The notes under the pieces: model-generated
What the model saw: only the letters and a program-made list of their open reading frames with translations
What the model was told of the DNA's origin: nothing
Database searches by the model: none
Origin: Acidobacteriota bacterium
GTDB lineage: Bacteria > Acidobacteriota > Blastocatellia > RBC074
Length of the DNA: 64,000 nucleotides
NCBI GenBank assembly: GCA_018269055.1
Contig: JAFDVI010000004.1
Span: 503,730-567,729 of the forward strand
Reading direction: 5' to 3'
In this document: positions 50,576 to 59,513 of the stretch, one piece after another
How positions within the stretch are numbered: the first letter of the stretch is position 1
Layout of the letters: each line of letters starts with the position of its first letter
Position numbers and translations under genes: made by a program

Positions 50576-50779
50576 TTATTTCACACGGAACTTTTCATAA
50601 GCCCAGTTGGTGTAATTCTGAACGGTAATATCCGACATCCCCACCATCCGTGAAATGCTCAACCCCATCACCGTTAGCATAAAAACCGTCGAGGCGCCGA
50701 TCAGGGTCAGCAGCAGGGAGTATTCAATTATGCTTTGTCCGGCATCATCCTTCAAAAATTCGATCAAAAACTCTTTCAT
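50576..50779 (-). CDS. Flp/Fap-family type IVb pilin
   Basis: 67 residues, typical of small Flp pilins. The leader MKEFLIEFLKDDAG is followed by QSIIEYSLLLTLIGASTVFM: a Gly-Gln processing site, Glu at +5 and Tyr at +6, then a hydrophobic helix, as in tight-adherence (Tad) pilins. Polymerises into pili after cleavage by a TadV-like peptidase. No tad assembly genes lie in the window, so they must be elsewhere. Confidence 0.9.
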   Translation of the reverse strand: MKEFLIEFLKDDAGQSIIEYSLLLTLIGASTVFMLTVMGLSISRMVGMSDITVQNYTNWAYEKFRVK

Positions 50780-51133
50780 ATCCCCGATCCTTTTTTCAGT
50801 GAGGTAACAGTACCGGGAGCACCGTTTGTCGCTTTCGACGCCCCAGACAAGTGCAACGGCTGTGCCAACACAAATTGAAGCGTTGGCTTTTCAGCTAAAC
50901 GCGGCAATTACAGCAGATACAATTTTGGCGAAAATCGTTTGCCTGCCAAACCGCGCAGACTGTCGCCAATCGTGGATGTAAGTTTTTCCGCACGTGTACA
51001 CGATTGATTACAGAAACTTGCCGCAAGTACTCGTTTTATTGTCAAACCCATCAGCCGCAGGTAAAGTACCGCGCGTTACACGACCACAAAGACATTCAAT
51101 CACAACAATCGCTCGACGAAAGGAACAATTCAG
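50780..51133. other. Divergent intergenic region
   Basis: 354 bp between the divergent pilin and PQQ dehydrogenase genes, expected to contain both promoters. AAAGGA at 51119 serves the dehydrogenase. No gene, repeat or convincing -35/-10 pair was recognised. Confidence 0.4.
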
Positions 51134-52870
51134 ATGAACAGGCAGCTCCCAGCTCGGCTTCGGCCTTTGTTTACCTCGATGATGATTTTGGCAATGGCAC
51201 TTACAGGCTTTGCACAGGAGCCAAGTTGGCAACGGTTGATCAATTCGGATAAAGAGCCGCAAAACTGGCTGAGTTATGGCGGCAATTACGCTGCGCATCG
51301 GTATAGCTCGCTCAATCAAATTACTGCAACCAACGTCAAAAACCTGGCTCCGGTCTGGATGTTCCCTACAGGAGAAGTTCGCGGCGGATTGAATGCGACG
51401 CCGATTGTGATGGACGGCGTTATGTACTTGATGGGTCCGATGAATCGCGTGTTTGCCATTAACGCTGCCACAGGCGAATTACTTTGGAAATACCTTTACA
51501 AGCTGACCACCAGAAACATTCCTTATCAGGTTGGCGCGCGCGGGTTGGCGATTGGTTACGGCAAAGTTTATTTCGGCACAGTAGACAATCATTTCATCGC
51601 GCTGGAGATGAAAACAGGCCGCGAGTTGTGGGATGTGGAAATTGAAAATACAGAGTTGTGCGGCTGCAACGTCACTTCGCCGCCGCTGATCGTTAAGGAC
51701 AAAGTCATTGTCGGCGGGACCGGCGGTGAACACGCGCATCGCGGTTATTTATCCGCGTTCGATGCAAACAGCGGCAAATTGCTCTGGCGGTTTTACACGA
51801 TCCCTGCGCCGGGCGAACCGGGTTCGGAAACCTGGGATCCGCGCATGCTGAAATACGGCGGCGCTCCGACTTGGTTAGTAGGATCGTATGATGCCGAATT
51901 GAACCTGCTGTATTGGGGCGTAGGTAATCCGTCGTCAGATTTTTACGACGAGTTTCGTCAAGGCGATAATTTGTATTCAAATTCAATCATCGCGCTCGAC
52001 CCTGACACGGGCAAATTGAAGTGGCATTACCAGGAAGTTCCGCACGATATGTACGACTTCGACTCGGCGTACGAATGCGTGCTGGTGGATTACCAAAAAG
52101 ACGGTAAGACGCAAAAGTTGCTGGTTCACCCGAATAAGGGCGGATACACCTGGGTGCTGGATCGCGCGACGGGCAAATACGTCAGCGCCTATCCGCACGT
52201 TGACCACCTGACCTGGTTGAAAGGCGTGGATAAAAATGGCCGCCCCATTGATATGCAGCGTGTTCCACCGGACAAGGAAACCTTTGTTTGTCCCAGCGCC
52301 GGAGGTGGTCGCAACTGGGATCATTCGTCATACAGCCCGCGAACCAACTGGTGGTACAACGTCGGTTGGGAAATGTGCAATTCGATCAGACCTGAAAAGA
52401 TGGAAGTCGTCGCTGGAAAACCGTTATTCGGCGGCGGCATGGAATTCAAACCGCCAAAAGACAAAGCGGCTTACGGGCACATCAATGCGTTTGACCCGCT
52501 GACCGGCGAGCGCAAATGGCGGTATTTGACCGATGGGTTGAATGTGGCTTCGTTGCTGACGACAGGCGGCGATTTGCTGTTCAGCGGAGATGTCTTCGGC
52601 AACGCTTTCGCGCTGGATGCGAAAACCGGCAAAAAGCTCTGGTCATTCAATGTCGGCGCCAGCGTGACCGGTTCGCCGATCACATATTCGGTCAACGGTC
52701 GCCAATACGTGGCCATTCCTGCCGGAATGGGTTCGCTGGTCGGCGGGTTGACCGCCATGATGTGGCCGGACAAAGCCAACAAATTGCCCGAAGGCGCTTC
52801 GACGCTGGTCGTCTTTGCATTGCCCGAAACCAAATCCGTTGCCAAAGGAGTTACGCGAAGTGGAAAGTAA
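51134..52870 (+). CDS. PQQ-dependent alcohol-dehydrogenase-type quinoprotein
   Basis: 578-residue periplasmic beta-propeller. Signal peptide with core LFTSMMILAMALTGFAQ. Repeated blade motifs (FAINAATGELLWKY, IALDPDTGKLKWHYQ, FALDAKTGKKLWSF). The central segment KDKVIVGGTGGEHAHRGYLS and DYDVxx-like HDMYDFDSAYECVLVDYQ match the methanol/ethanol dehydrogenase group. The adjacent-Cys ring seen in that group is represented here by ELCGCNVTSP, a CxC. A cytochrome c gene overlaps its end by 11 bp and is the likely electron acceptor. Confidence 0.88.
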   Translation: MNRQLPARLRPLFTSMMILAMALTGFAQEPSWQRLINSDKEPQNWLSYGGNYAAHRYSSLNQITATNVKNLAPVWMFPTGEVRGGLNATPIVMDGVMYLMGPMNRVFAINAATGELLWKYLYKLTTRNIPYQVGARGLAIGYGKVYFGTVDNHFIALEMKTGRELWDVEIENTELCGCNVTSPPLIVKDKVIVGGTGGEHAHRGYLSAFDANSGKLLWRFYTIPAPGEPGSETWDPRMLKYGGAPTWLVGSYDAELNLLYWGVGNPSSDFYDEFRQGDNLYSNSIIALDPDTGKLKWHYQEVPHDMYDFDSAYECVLVDYQKDGKTQKLLVHPNKGGYTWVLDRATGKYVSAYPHVDHLTWLKGVDKNGRPIDMQRVPPDKETFVCPSAGGGRNWDHSSYSPRTNWWYNVGWEMCNSIRPEKMEVVAGKPLFGGGMEFKPPKDKAAYGHINAFDPLTGERKWRYLTDGLNVASLLTTGGDLLFSGDVFGNAFALDAKTGKKLWSFNVGASVTGSPITYSVNGRQYVAIPAGMGSLVGGLTAMMWPDKANKLPEGASTLVVFALPETKSVAKGVTRSGK

Positions 52871-53786
52871 CGACAGACTTTCATCGAAGGAAAGGCGGTT
52901 CGCATTGGCTTTATTTTTGCCTTTTGCCTTTTGCCTTTTGCCTTTTGCCTTGCAGGCTCAACAGGATCAATCCGCCAATATCGAAGCCGGTCGCCGCATC
53001 TTCACTGGTTCGTGCAGCATGGGCTATTGCCACGGGCTTGGCGGTGTCGGCGGAGGCGGGCCAAAGCTCGCCGGGCGAAAATTCAGCGTCAAATACCTGA
53101 CGATGGTCATCAGCGACGGCGTGCCGGAAACGACCATGCCCAGTTTCAAAAGCAATTTGACTCAGGAACAGCTTGGCAATTTGATTTTGTACGTGCAGTC
53201 GTTGGCGAATTCCGCTGCCACGGAATCGAATCAGCCTGTGAACGTGCAGGAGCATTTGCCTACGACTGGCAATAAAGCCGCGGCAACAAACGAAGTCGCC
53301 GCCGCGCCAAAACCAATCGCTATCTCCGCTGAAGATCGTGAATTGATGGGTGATGCCTCAGCCGGACGCGCGTTGTTTTTCAATTCGTCGCAAGCCGCCA
53401 ATTGTGTCGCCTGCCACAGCATCAGCGGACGCGGCGGCAAAATTGGCCCGGATTTAGCTGATGTCACTTCCAAATCCGCTAAAGAGATTTTGCAAAGCAT
53501 CTCTGAACCGAATGCTCGTGTGGACGAAAAATTCGCTGCACTGATGTTGACGCTGAAAGATGGCAGCAAAATCACCGGCGTCAAACGCGACGAAGACACC
53601 ACCACGATTCGGTTGTACGACACCTCATCGCTGCCGCCGATTTCGCGCAGCTTCTTAAAGGCGGACATCGCCAAAACCGAACCGCTGAAAACATCGGCAA
53701 TGCCCGGCGATTACGCTACCAAACTTTCGCGCCAACAGTTGCTCGATCTGGTCGGCTTCCTGAAAACCGCAGAGTCCGGAAAGTAA
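52860..53786 (+). CDS. Exported diheme cytochrome c with one CX4CH site
   Basis: 308 residues from GTG 52860, which has AAAGGAG nine bases upstream; an in-frame ATG at 52815 lies inside the previous gene. Signal peptide FALALFLPFAFCLLPFALQA. Heme site 1 reads CSMGYCH, a CX4CH instead of CX2CH; site 2 is the normal CVACHS near 190. The C-terminal part (DGSKITGVKRDEDTTTIRLY, then a helix) is typical of cytochromes paired with PQQ enzymes. It probably accepts electrons from the overlapping dehydrogenase. Its signal-peptide codons hold a 7-bp repeat. Confidence 0.88.
   Translation: MESNDRLSSKERRFALALFLPFAFCLLPFALQAQQDQSANIEAGRRIFTGSCSMGYCHGLGGVGGGGPKLAGRKFSVKYLTMVISDGVPETTMPSFKSNLTQEQLGNLILYVQSLANSAATESNQPVNVQEHLPTTGNKAAATNEVAAAPKPIAISAEDRELMGDASAGRALFFNSSQAANCVACHSISGRGGKIGPDLADVTSKSAKEILQSISEPNARVDEKFAALMLTLKDGSKITGVKRDEDTTTIRLYDTSSLPPISRSFLKADIAKTEPLKTSAMPGDYATKLSRQQLLDLVGFLKTAESGK
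52915..52949. repeat. Five exact 7-bp repeats inside the cytochrome signal peptide
   Basis: The heptamer TTTTGCC repeats five times without error from 52915 to 52949, and lies in the signal-peptide codons of the cytochrome gene. Gain or loss of one unit shifts the reading frame, since 7 is not a multiple of 3. Its length and perfection make slippage plausible. Confidence 0.9.
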
Positions 53787-53808
53787 AACCATCAACTTGA
53801 AAACTTCA

Positions 53809-54996
53809 ATGCACAAATTCAGTCGCAGAGAATTCGTCCAAACCGCAAGCTCGTTTGCTGTCGGCAGCACCTTGTTCGATTGGCAAAAACGCGCGCGCCC
53901 CAATCAAATCAAATCACTGGTCAAAGACTTGCTGCTGTACGTGGGCACGTACACAAACAACAACGGCAGCGAAGGCATTTACCTGTATCGCATGAATTTG
54001 GATTCGGGAAAGCTGGACAAATTGAGCAGCACGCCGGGCGTTTCCAACCCGTCGTTTCTGGCGATTGACCCGACAAAACGGTTTTTGTATGCCGCGAACG
54101 AAAGCGGCGAGTTTCTGGGCAAAAAAGGCGGCGGCTTTACCTCCTTTGCGATTGACCAGAAAACCGGCGCGCTGAAAAAACTCAACGAAGTGAGTTCGCC
54201 CGGAGTGCCTGCCCACCTTTCCGTTCATCCCACCGGAAAATGCGTGCTGGGGGCAAATTACGGCGGAGGCAATGTCGTCATTTACCACGTGAAAAAAGAT
54301 GGCCGCTTGAGCGCCCATTACGACGTGCAACAACACAGCGGCAAAGGCGCTGACCCCAAACGCCAGGAAGGCCCGCATGCGCATTCCATCATGCTGGATG
54401 CGGCGGGCAAATATGCTTTCGCGCCCGACCTCGGCATAGACAAAGTGATGATTTATCGCGTTCACGCCGACAAAGCCACATTGAAACCGCATGGCTTCGC
54501 CGCGATGAAACCCGGTTCCGGCCCACGCCATTTCGATTTTCATCCGATGTACAAATACGCCTACGTCATCAGCGAACTCAGTTCGACGGTCACGGTGTTC
54601 AGCTACGATGACGACAAAGGCAAACTGACCGAACTGCAAACGCTTTCGGCTTTGCCAGCGGATTTTCAGGGAACCAGTTACTGCGCGGATGTACACGTGC
54701 ATCCGTCCGGCAAATTCCTGTACGGATCGAATCGCGGCCACAACAGCATCGTCATTTATTCGATTGATGAAAACACCGGCAAGCTGAGCTTGGTCGGCCA
54801 CGAATCCACCCGCGGTAATTGGCCGCGAAATTTCGGGATTGATCCGACGGGACAGTTTTTGCTGGTCGGTAATCAAAACAGCAATTCCATCGCCATGTTC
54901 AAAATTGACGAACAGACGGGCAAGCTCGCCCAACACGGCGACCTGCTGGAACTCCCTGCACCGGTTTGCTTGAAATTCATCCCCGCATTTGCGTAA
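53809..54996 (+). CDS. Exported lactonase-family (YbhE/6-phosphogluconolactonase fold) protein
   Basis: 395 residues from ATG 53809. The N terminus HKFSRREFVQTASSFAVGST looks like a twin-arginine (Tat) signal, which is unlike the cytoplasmic 6-phosphogluconolactonases. The rest is a seven-bladed propeller with repeats such as PSFLAIDPTKRFLYAANE, PAHLSVHPTGKCVLGANY and VHVHPSGKFLYGSNRGHNSI. Family members hydrolyse sugar lactones. It could act on lactones made by periplasmic sugar dehydrogenases such as those at 6332 and 51134, which is inference. Same direction as the cytochrome, 22 bp away. Confidence 0.86.
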   Translation: MHKFSRREFVQTASSFAVGSTLFDWQKRARPNQIKSLVKDLLLYVGTYTNNNGSEGIYLYRMNLDSGKLDKLSSTPGVSNPSFLAIDPTKRFLYAANESGEFLGKKGGGFTSFAIDQKTGALKKLNEVSSPGVPAHLSVHPTGKCVLGANYGGGNVVIYHVKKDGRLSAHYDVQQHSGKGADPKRQEGPHAHSIMLDAAGKYAFAPDLGIDKVMIYRVHADKATLKPHGFAAMKPGSGPRHFDFHPMYKYAYVISELSSTVTVFSYDDDKGKLTELQTLSALPADFQGTSYCADVHVHPSGKFLYGSNRGHNSIVIYSIDENTGKLSLVGHESTRGNWPRNFGIDPTGQFLLVGNQNSNSIAMFKIDEQTGKLAQHGDLLELPAPVCLKFIPAFA

Positions 54997-55000
54997 CCCA

Positions 55001-55123
55001 TTTGGAGTGCTGCGGCTCTGGCGCAGCTTTGGAAGTCCTTTGGAAAATCGCATGCTCGGTTTCAGTGAAGCTTGAGGAAAGAAAGCGACTACCAAAGCTG
55101 CGCCGAGAGCGTAGCACTCCAAG
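55001..55123. repeat. 123-bp element with 32-bp imperfect inverted ends
   Basis: The segment 55001-55032 (TTTGGAGTGCTGCGGCTCTG...) is complementary, with few mismatches, to 55092-55123. It fills the gap between the lactonase and M24 peptidase genes. It has the shape of a small non-autonomous inverted-repeat element; no open frame is inside. Confidence 0.75.
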
Positions 55124-55132
55124 ATTTAACCT

Positions 55133-56347
55133 ATGGAAACCAATTCGACTCTTCACACTACTCGCGTTGCAGAAATTCAAGCGGCACTGCAGCAAGCCGG
55201 ACTTGACGGTTGGCTGTTCTGCGATTTTCGCCATAGTGATCCTCTGGCCTGGCGCATTTTGAAACTTGATCTCAACGCGCATGCCACGCGGCGTTGGTTT
55301 TATTTTGTGCCTGCTTCAGGCGAACCATCGAAAATCGTGCATGCGATTGAAACCGACAAGCTCGACGCGTTGCCCGGCGGCAAGACGATTTATTTGCGCT
55401 GGCAAGAATTGCAGGCCGCACTGCAAAAAGCCGTCAACGGGCACAAACGCATTGCGATGCAGTATTCGCCCGGCAACGCGATTCCGTACATGGCGCGCGT
55501 GGACGCCGGAACCGTCGAACTGGTTCGCAGCTTCGGCCCGGAAGTCGTCACCAGCGCTGACTTAGTGCAGGTCTTTGAAGCTGTATGGACGTCCGAACAA
55601 CATGCCACGCACGTCGAAGCTGCAGAAAAAGTCTACAAAATCATCCACGAAGCCTTTGCTGAAATTGGCCGCTGCGCGCGAACAGGCGAAACAATGACCG
55701 AATACTCGATCCAGCAATTCATGTGGCGACGGTTTGACGAAGAAAGCATGCACGCAGACTATCCACCAATTGTTTCGGTCAACGCCAACAGCGCCCGTCC
55801 GCATTACGGCCCTTCGGCGGAAATTCATTCGCCAATCAAGGTCGGCGACTTTGTCTTGCTGGATGTCTGGGCGAAACTCAAAACGCCGGGTTCGGTTTAT
55901 GCCGACCTGAGTTGGACGGGATTTGTCGGCGAACCCGTGCCGGAAAAATACGCGCGCATTTTCGACATCGTCGCCGGAGCGCGCGATGCTGCCGTCGCCT
56001 TCATACGCGAAAAAGTCGCCGCAGGCGTTTCGTTCAAAGGCGCCGAAGTGGACGATGTTTCGCGCGCCGTCATCGTCAATGCCGGTTACGGCGACAAATT
56101 CCTGAACCGCACAGGTCATTCCATCGGCGAAGAAGTCCACGGCAACGGCGCGAACATAGACAACCTGGAAACGCCCGATACCCGCACCGTCTTGCCGCAC
56201 ACCTGTTTTTCGATTGAACCGGGAATTTATCTTCCCGGCGATTTCGGATTGCGGTCGGAAATTGACGTGTACGTCGGCGAGGGCGAAGTCCTGATTGCCG
56301 GCCAGCCGATTCAAACCGCAGTGATTCCGATTTTGCGCCAATTTTGA
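55133..56347 (+). CDS. M24-family Xaa-Pro aminopeptidase-like protein
   Basis: 404-residue pita-bread metallopeptidase. All five metal ligands are visible: Asp in VLLDVWAKL, Asp in VYADLSWTG, His in GHSIGEEVHGNG, Glu in FSIEPGIYLPG and Glu in GLRSEID. The N-terminal half is the usual creatinase-like domain. Removes N-terminal residues before proline, or may act as a related hydrolase. Cytoplasmic. The membrane-protein gene follows 5 bp later. Confidence 0.92.
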   Translation: METNSTLHTTRVAEIQAALQQAGLDGWLFCDFRHSDPLAWRILKLDLNAHATRRWFYFVPASGEPSKIVHAIETDKLDALPGGKTIYLRWQELQAALQKAVNGHKRIAMQYSPGNAIPYMARVDAGTVELVRSFGPEVVTSADLVQVFEAVWTSEQHATHVEAAEKVYKIIHEAFAEIGRCARTGETMTEYSIQQFMWRRFDEESMHADYPPIVSVNANSARPHYGPSAEIHSPIKVGDFVLLDVWAKLKTPGSVYADLSWTGFVGEPVPEKYARIFDIVAGARDAAVAFIREKVAAGVSFKGAEVDDVSRAVIVNAGYGDKFLNRTGHSIGEEVHGNGANIDNLETPDTRTVLPHTCFSIEPGIYLPGDFGLRSEIDVYVGEGEVLIAGQPIQTAVIPILRQF

Positions 56348-56352
56348 ATTAG

Positions 56353-56907
56353 ATGAACCAAGGCGAACTGCTGACACGACTGACCATCTGGATCGCCATC
56401 AGCGGTTATGCCGTGGGCGTCTGCTTGTTGCTGCTGGTTCGCGAAAGTCAGACGTGGCAGGCGCGAGCGCGGCTGGCGTGGACAATTGGTTGTCTTGGAT
56501 TGATCGCGCATCTGATTTGCGCATTTCACTTTTACCATCATTGGAATCAGGCGTCGGCGCTCAGCGAAACGGCGAGGCAAACCGCCGAAGTCACCGGCAA
56601 CAACTGGGGAGGCGGTTTGTATATCAACTACGCGTTTCTGGCGGCGTGGATCGCGGATGTCGCATGGTGGTGGCGAGGTCTGGAACGCTATCGGCAACGC
56701 CACTGGTTGATCACTGCCGCTTGGCACTTTGTACTGATCTTTATGGTCTTCAATGCGACGGTTGTGTTCAAAACGGGCGTCGTGCGTTGGATTGGAATTG
56801 CCTTGTGTTCAGGACTGTTGTTGGTTTGGTTATGGTCAGCCAAAAGCAAAGAATCTCCGGACGCTGAAGCCCGTTACAAGCCTTCTTCGTCTCGGAGAGA
56901 CGGTTGA
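56353..56907 (+). CDS. Multi-pass membrane protein, unknown function
   Basis: 184 residues with about five membrane helices (LTIWIAISGYAVGVCLLLLV, ARLAWTIGCLGLIAHLICAF, YINYAFLAAWIADVAWWW, HWLITAAWHFVLIFMVFNAT and WIGIALCSGLLLVWLWSA). The C-terminal tail is charged. His and Trp residues in helices 2-4 are notable but no family is recognised. It is coupled to the M24 gene (5-bp gap) and is followed by an inverted-repeat element before the MFS gene. Confidence 0.75.
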   Translation: MNQGELLTRLTIWIAISGYAVGVCLLLLVRESQTWQARARLAWTIGCLGLIAHLICAFHFYHHWNQASALSETARQTAEVTGNNWGGGLYINYAFLAAWIADVAWWWRGLERYRQRHWLITAAWHFVLIFMVFNATVVFKTGVVRWIGIALCSGLLLVWLWSAKSKESPDAEARYKPSSSRRDG

Positions 56908-56914
56908 TCTTAAG

Positions 56915-57053
56915 CAGGTCGTTTACGGCCTGCTGCGATGTGGCAGGATTTTCGCGTCGCATCGCGACGCCTGAAACGATTGTGGCAATGACTCAAACGT
57001 CGCGACGCGGCGTAACCTTTTATAAATCCCTTGTGCAGGCCGTAAACGACCTG
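56915..57053. repeat. 139-bp MITE-like element with perfect 19-bp inverted ends
   Basis: CAGGTCGTTTACGGCCTGC (56915-56933) is exactly complementary to 57035-57053. Inside are further palindromes, GCGTCGCATCGCGACGC at 56954 and a related CGTCGCGACGCGGCG near 56990-57010. No open frame is inside. It separates a membrane-protein gene from the MFS gene and looks like a miniature inverted-repeat element. Confidence 0.85.
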
Positions 57054-57108
57054 TCTGGATTCAGATGCCGCTACGCGGCTGAACCGATATCGCAAAGGAA
57101 ATTGGTTG

Positions 57109-58398
57109 ATGAATGCTGCAAAAGCCGATTTGGTGCGCCCACCAATGCTGCTGGCACGATTGCCGATGTATTACGGCTGGGTGAATTTGACCGTCGCCGC
57201 GCTGGCAATGGTTGGCACGCTTCCTGGTCGCACGCAGGGGTTGGGACTGATTACCGAAAAGCTTCTGCATGATTTACAGATTGACCGCGTCCTGTTCGCG
57301 CAGATCAATTTGTGGGCGACGCTGATTGGAGCGCTGTTTTGTTTTGGCATTGGTCGGCTGATTGATCGCGCAGGCAGCCGCATTGTGCTGACTTCGGTTG
57401 TGCTTACGCTGGCCGCAGTCGTGCTGGCAATGAGCGGCGTTCACGGAATGTTCTGGCTGGCAATTCTGATTACGTTGACGCGCGGACTTGGACAAAGTGC
57501 GCTGTCGGTCATTAGTTTGACGATGGTCGGCCAATGGTTCGTCCGGCGGTTGAGTCTGGCGATGGGCGTATACACCGTGCTGATGAGCATCGGCTTTATG
57601 ATCGCCTTTCCGGTGGTCGGCGCGGTCGTGCTGAAAAACGGTTGGCGCTCGGCATGGAGCGGCGTTGGAATCGCGCTGCTGGTTCTGGTTCCCATCGTGT
57701 GGCTGCTGGTGCGGCATACGCCGGAAACTTCCGGCCTAATGCTGGATGGAAAGACGCTGGATGGCGAAAAGCATAAAGACAAACCGGAAGAACCGCTGAT
57801 CGGATTCACCTTGCGCCAAGCTCTGCTGACGCCTGCGTTTTGGGTGTTCGCATTGTCGAGTTCTGTGTATGGCTTACTCGCTTCGGGCATTGCGCTATTC
57901 AATGAATCCATTTTGGCCGAGCGTGGATTCGATGCCAGCGTCTATCACCGCACATTGGTTATCACGGCCTTGACGGCATTGGCAGGAAATTTCCTGGGCG
58001 GGTGGTTGGCGGAAAAATGGAGCATGAATCGGTTGATGGCCTTGGCGATGGCAATGCTGGCTGGGGCGTTGTTGGCGCTACCGCACGTTCGGACGGAAGC
58101 GCACGTTGTGGCTTGGGCTGTCGTAATGGGATTGGCCGGAGGCTTCGTCATCGTCCTGTTCTTTTCGTTCTGGAGCCGCGCATTTGGCCGCGCCCATCTG
58201 GGAAAAATTCAAGGCGCGGCGCAATCACTGACGGTGGTGGCTTCTGCCGTCGGGCCATTGCTGCTGGCAGAATGCGTGGCCTGGACAGGTTCTTACTCGG
58301 CGATGTTTTACACTCTGTCGCTGGTCGTTGCCGCGTTGGGAATCAGCGCGTGGCTGACCATCATTCCCAATCAATCCTCTTCACCGGATAAATCATGA
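57109..58398 (+). CDS. Major facilitator superfamily transporter
   Basis: 429 residues from ATG 57109 (AAAGGA upstream). Twelve membrane helices can be traced in two sets of six. The inter-domain loop carries the charged stretch DGKTLDGEKHKDKPEE (about 210-226). The cytoplasmic loop motif after helix 2 (GIGRLIDRAGSRIVL) matches motif A (GxLxDRxGRR-like). Substrate unknown; the pattern fits oxalate/monocarboxylate-type permeases weakly. Solo gene with its own ribosome site. Confidence 0.87.
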   Translation: MNAAKADLVRPPMLLARLPMYYGWVNLTVAALAMVGTLPGRTQGLGLITEKLLHDLQIDRVLFAQINLWATLIGALFCFGIGRLIDRAGSRIVLTSVVLTLAAVVLAMSGVHGMFWLAILITLTRGLGQSALSVISLTMVGQWFVRRLSLAMGVYTVLMSIGFMIAFPVVGAVVLKNGWRSAWSGVGIALLVLVPIVWLLVRHTPETSGLMLDGKTLDGEKHKDKPEEPLIGFTLRQALLTPAFWVFALSSSVYGLLASGIALFNESILAERGFDASVYHRTLVITALTALAGNFLGGWLAEKWSMNRLMALAMAMLAGALLALPHVRTEAHVVAWAVVMGLAGGFVIVLFFSFWSRAFGRAHLGKIQGAAQSLTVVASAVGPLLLAECVAWTGSYSAMFYTLSLVVAALGISAWLTIIPNQSSSPDKS

Positions 58399-58403
58399 AA
58401 AAT

Positions 58404-58492
58404 ACGGAACAGACGGAATGAACGGAACAAACGGAAACTGGCATTTACCAGAATTCTTCCGTCCATTCCGTTATTTCCGTATGTTCCGTAAT
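58404..58492. repeat. Inverted pair of 9-bp repeat arrays between converging genes
   Basis: Four units of ACGGAANNN (58404, 58413, 58422, 58431) are followed after a spacer by four inverted units TTCCGTNNN (58457, 58466, 58475, 58484). The two blocks can fold into a long hairpin and end near a T run at about 58496. It lies between the converging MFS (+) and DUF1080 (-) genes and may work as a bidirectional terminator. Confidence 0.85.
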
Positions 58493-58507
58493 CTCTTTTT
58501 GTCTGTC

Positions 58508-59173
58508 TTACGGCAAAGCCTTGATGCGAATGTTGCGGAATTCCACTAGCGAACCGTGCCCTAAAAACCCAACGTGGCCGGTTTTGTTCTTCAGCCCCGG
58601 ATGTTTTTTCAGCACGGCTTCTTCTTTCACCATATTCAAATCGGCATCCAGAATGATCACGCCGTTGAGCGTCACGCGAATGCGGCTGCCATTGGCCAGA
58701 ATCTCTTCCGTGTTCCATTCGCCCGCCGGTTTCAAATACCCGGTGCGAGCCGGAATCACGTCATAGACCGAACCGTGATGTTGTTCGGACTTGATCTTGC
58801 CTTTGTACATTTCGTGGCCGTCGTCCAGGATTTGAATCTCCATGCCTTGATACGCGGCGTCGCCATCGTATGGCGCGCGAATGCCAACCCCATTGTTTCC
58901 GCCCGGTTCGGTTTTGAATTCAAAGCGAAAGACGAAGTTGGCGTATTCCTTTTCGGTGTACAGATTCCCGCCGCCGTCTTTGGGACAGACAATCGTTTCG
59001 TCTTTAATCACATAGCCCGGCCCGTGCCCGCGCACCAGTTTCCAGCCCGTTAGCGTTTTGCCATCGAACAACTTCACAAAGCCTTTTTCATCCGTCGTGG
59101 TGGTTTTGGTTTGCGCCTGCGCTGCGCCGACCAGCAACGACAGACCAATCACGAATGCGAACATGAATTTCAT
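58508..59173 (-). CDS. Exported DUF1080 (3-keto-disaccharide hydrolase) family protein
   Basis: 221 residues from ATG 59173 (GGAG upstream; longer frame upstream is not family-like). Signal peptide core [18 protein letters not shown]. The domain is a concanavalin-like jelly roll with [51 protein letters not shown] and [14 protein letters not shown], matching DUF1080. Some members hydrolyse 3-keto sugars. Probably periplasmic and part of sugar breakdown; substrate not shown. Confidence 0.9.
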   Translation of the reverse strand: MKFMFAFVIGLSLLVGAAQAQTKTTTTDEKGFVKLFDGKTLTGWKLVRGHGPGYVIKDETIVCPKDGGGNLYTEKEYANFVFRFEFKTEPGGNNGVGIRAPYDGDAAYQGMEIQILDDGHEMYKGKIKSEQHHGSVYDVIPARTGYLKPAGEWNTEEILANGSRIRVTLNGVIILDADLNMVKEEAVLKKHPGLKNKTGHVGFLGHGSLVEFRNIRIKALP

Positions 59174-59505
59174 ACGTCGAAGTCTCCTGTGAGAGTGGAA
59201 TTGAAGGTAGTGCCTCGAAACTATAGCAGGGTTGATTTCATTCCGGCCATCCCGCTCAAAAAGCTTGGCGCTTTCCGCCGTGCTGTGGAAAATACAGCCG
59301 TGCCAAGTTAACTCCAAAGGATTGCCAAGCATGACTGACGCCACACCTCAACGCCGTTTTGCCATCGCACTTTCGTTTCCGGGCGAACATCGCACGTTTG
59401 TCGAGCAAGTCGCCGCGCATCTTGCCACCACATTCAGCCAGGACCGTGTACTTTACGATCATTACCACGATGCTGAATTCGCTCGGCTGGACCTGGACGT
59501 TTATC

Positions 59506-59513
59506 TTCCCAAC
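59506..59513. repeat. Left copy of the 8-bp target site duplication
   Basis: TTCCCAAC at 59506-59513 is repeated exactly at 60953-60960. The two flank the insertion sequence and are its target duplication, which shows that the element moved here by transposition. Confidence 0.9.

Noticed and set aside
50345..50653. 102-residue plus-strand frame antisense to the Flp pilin
   Set aside because: Overlaps the pilin gene on the other strand and lacks any similarity; the pilin is clear.
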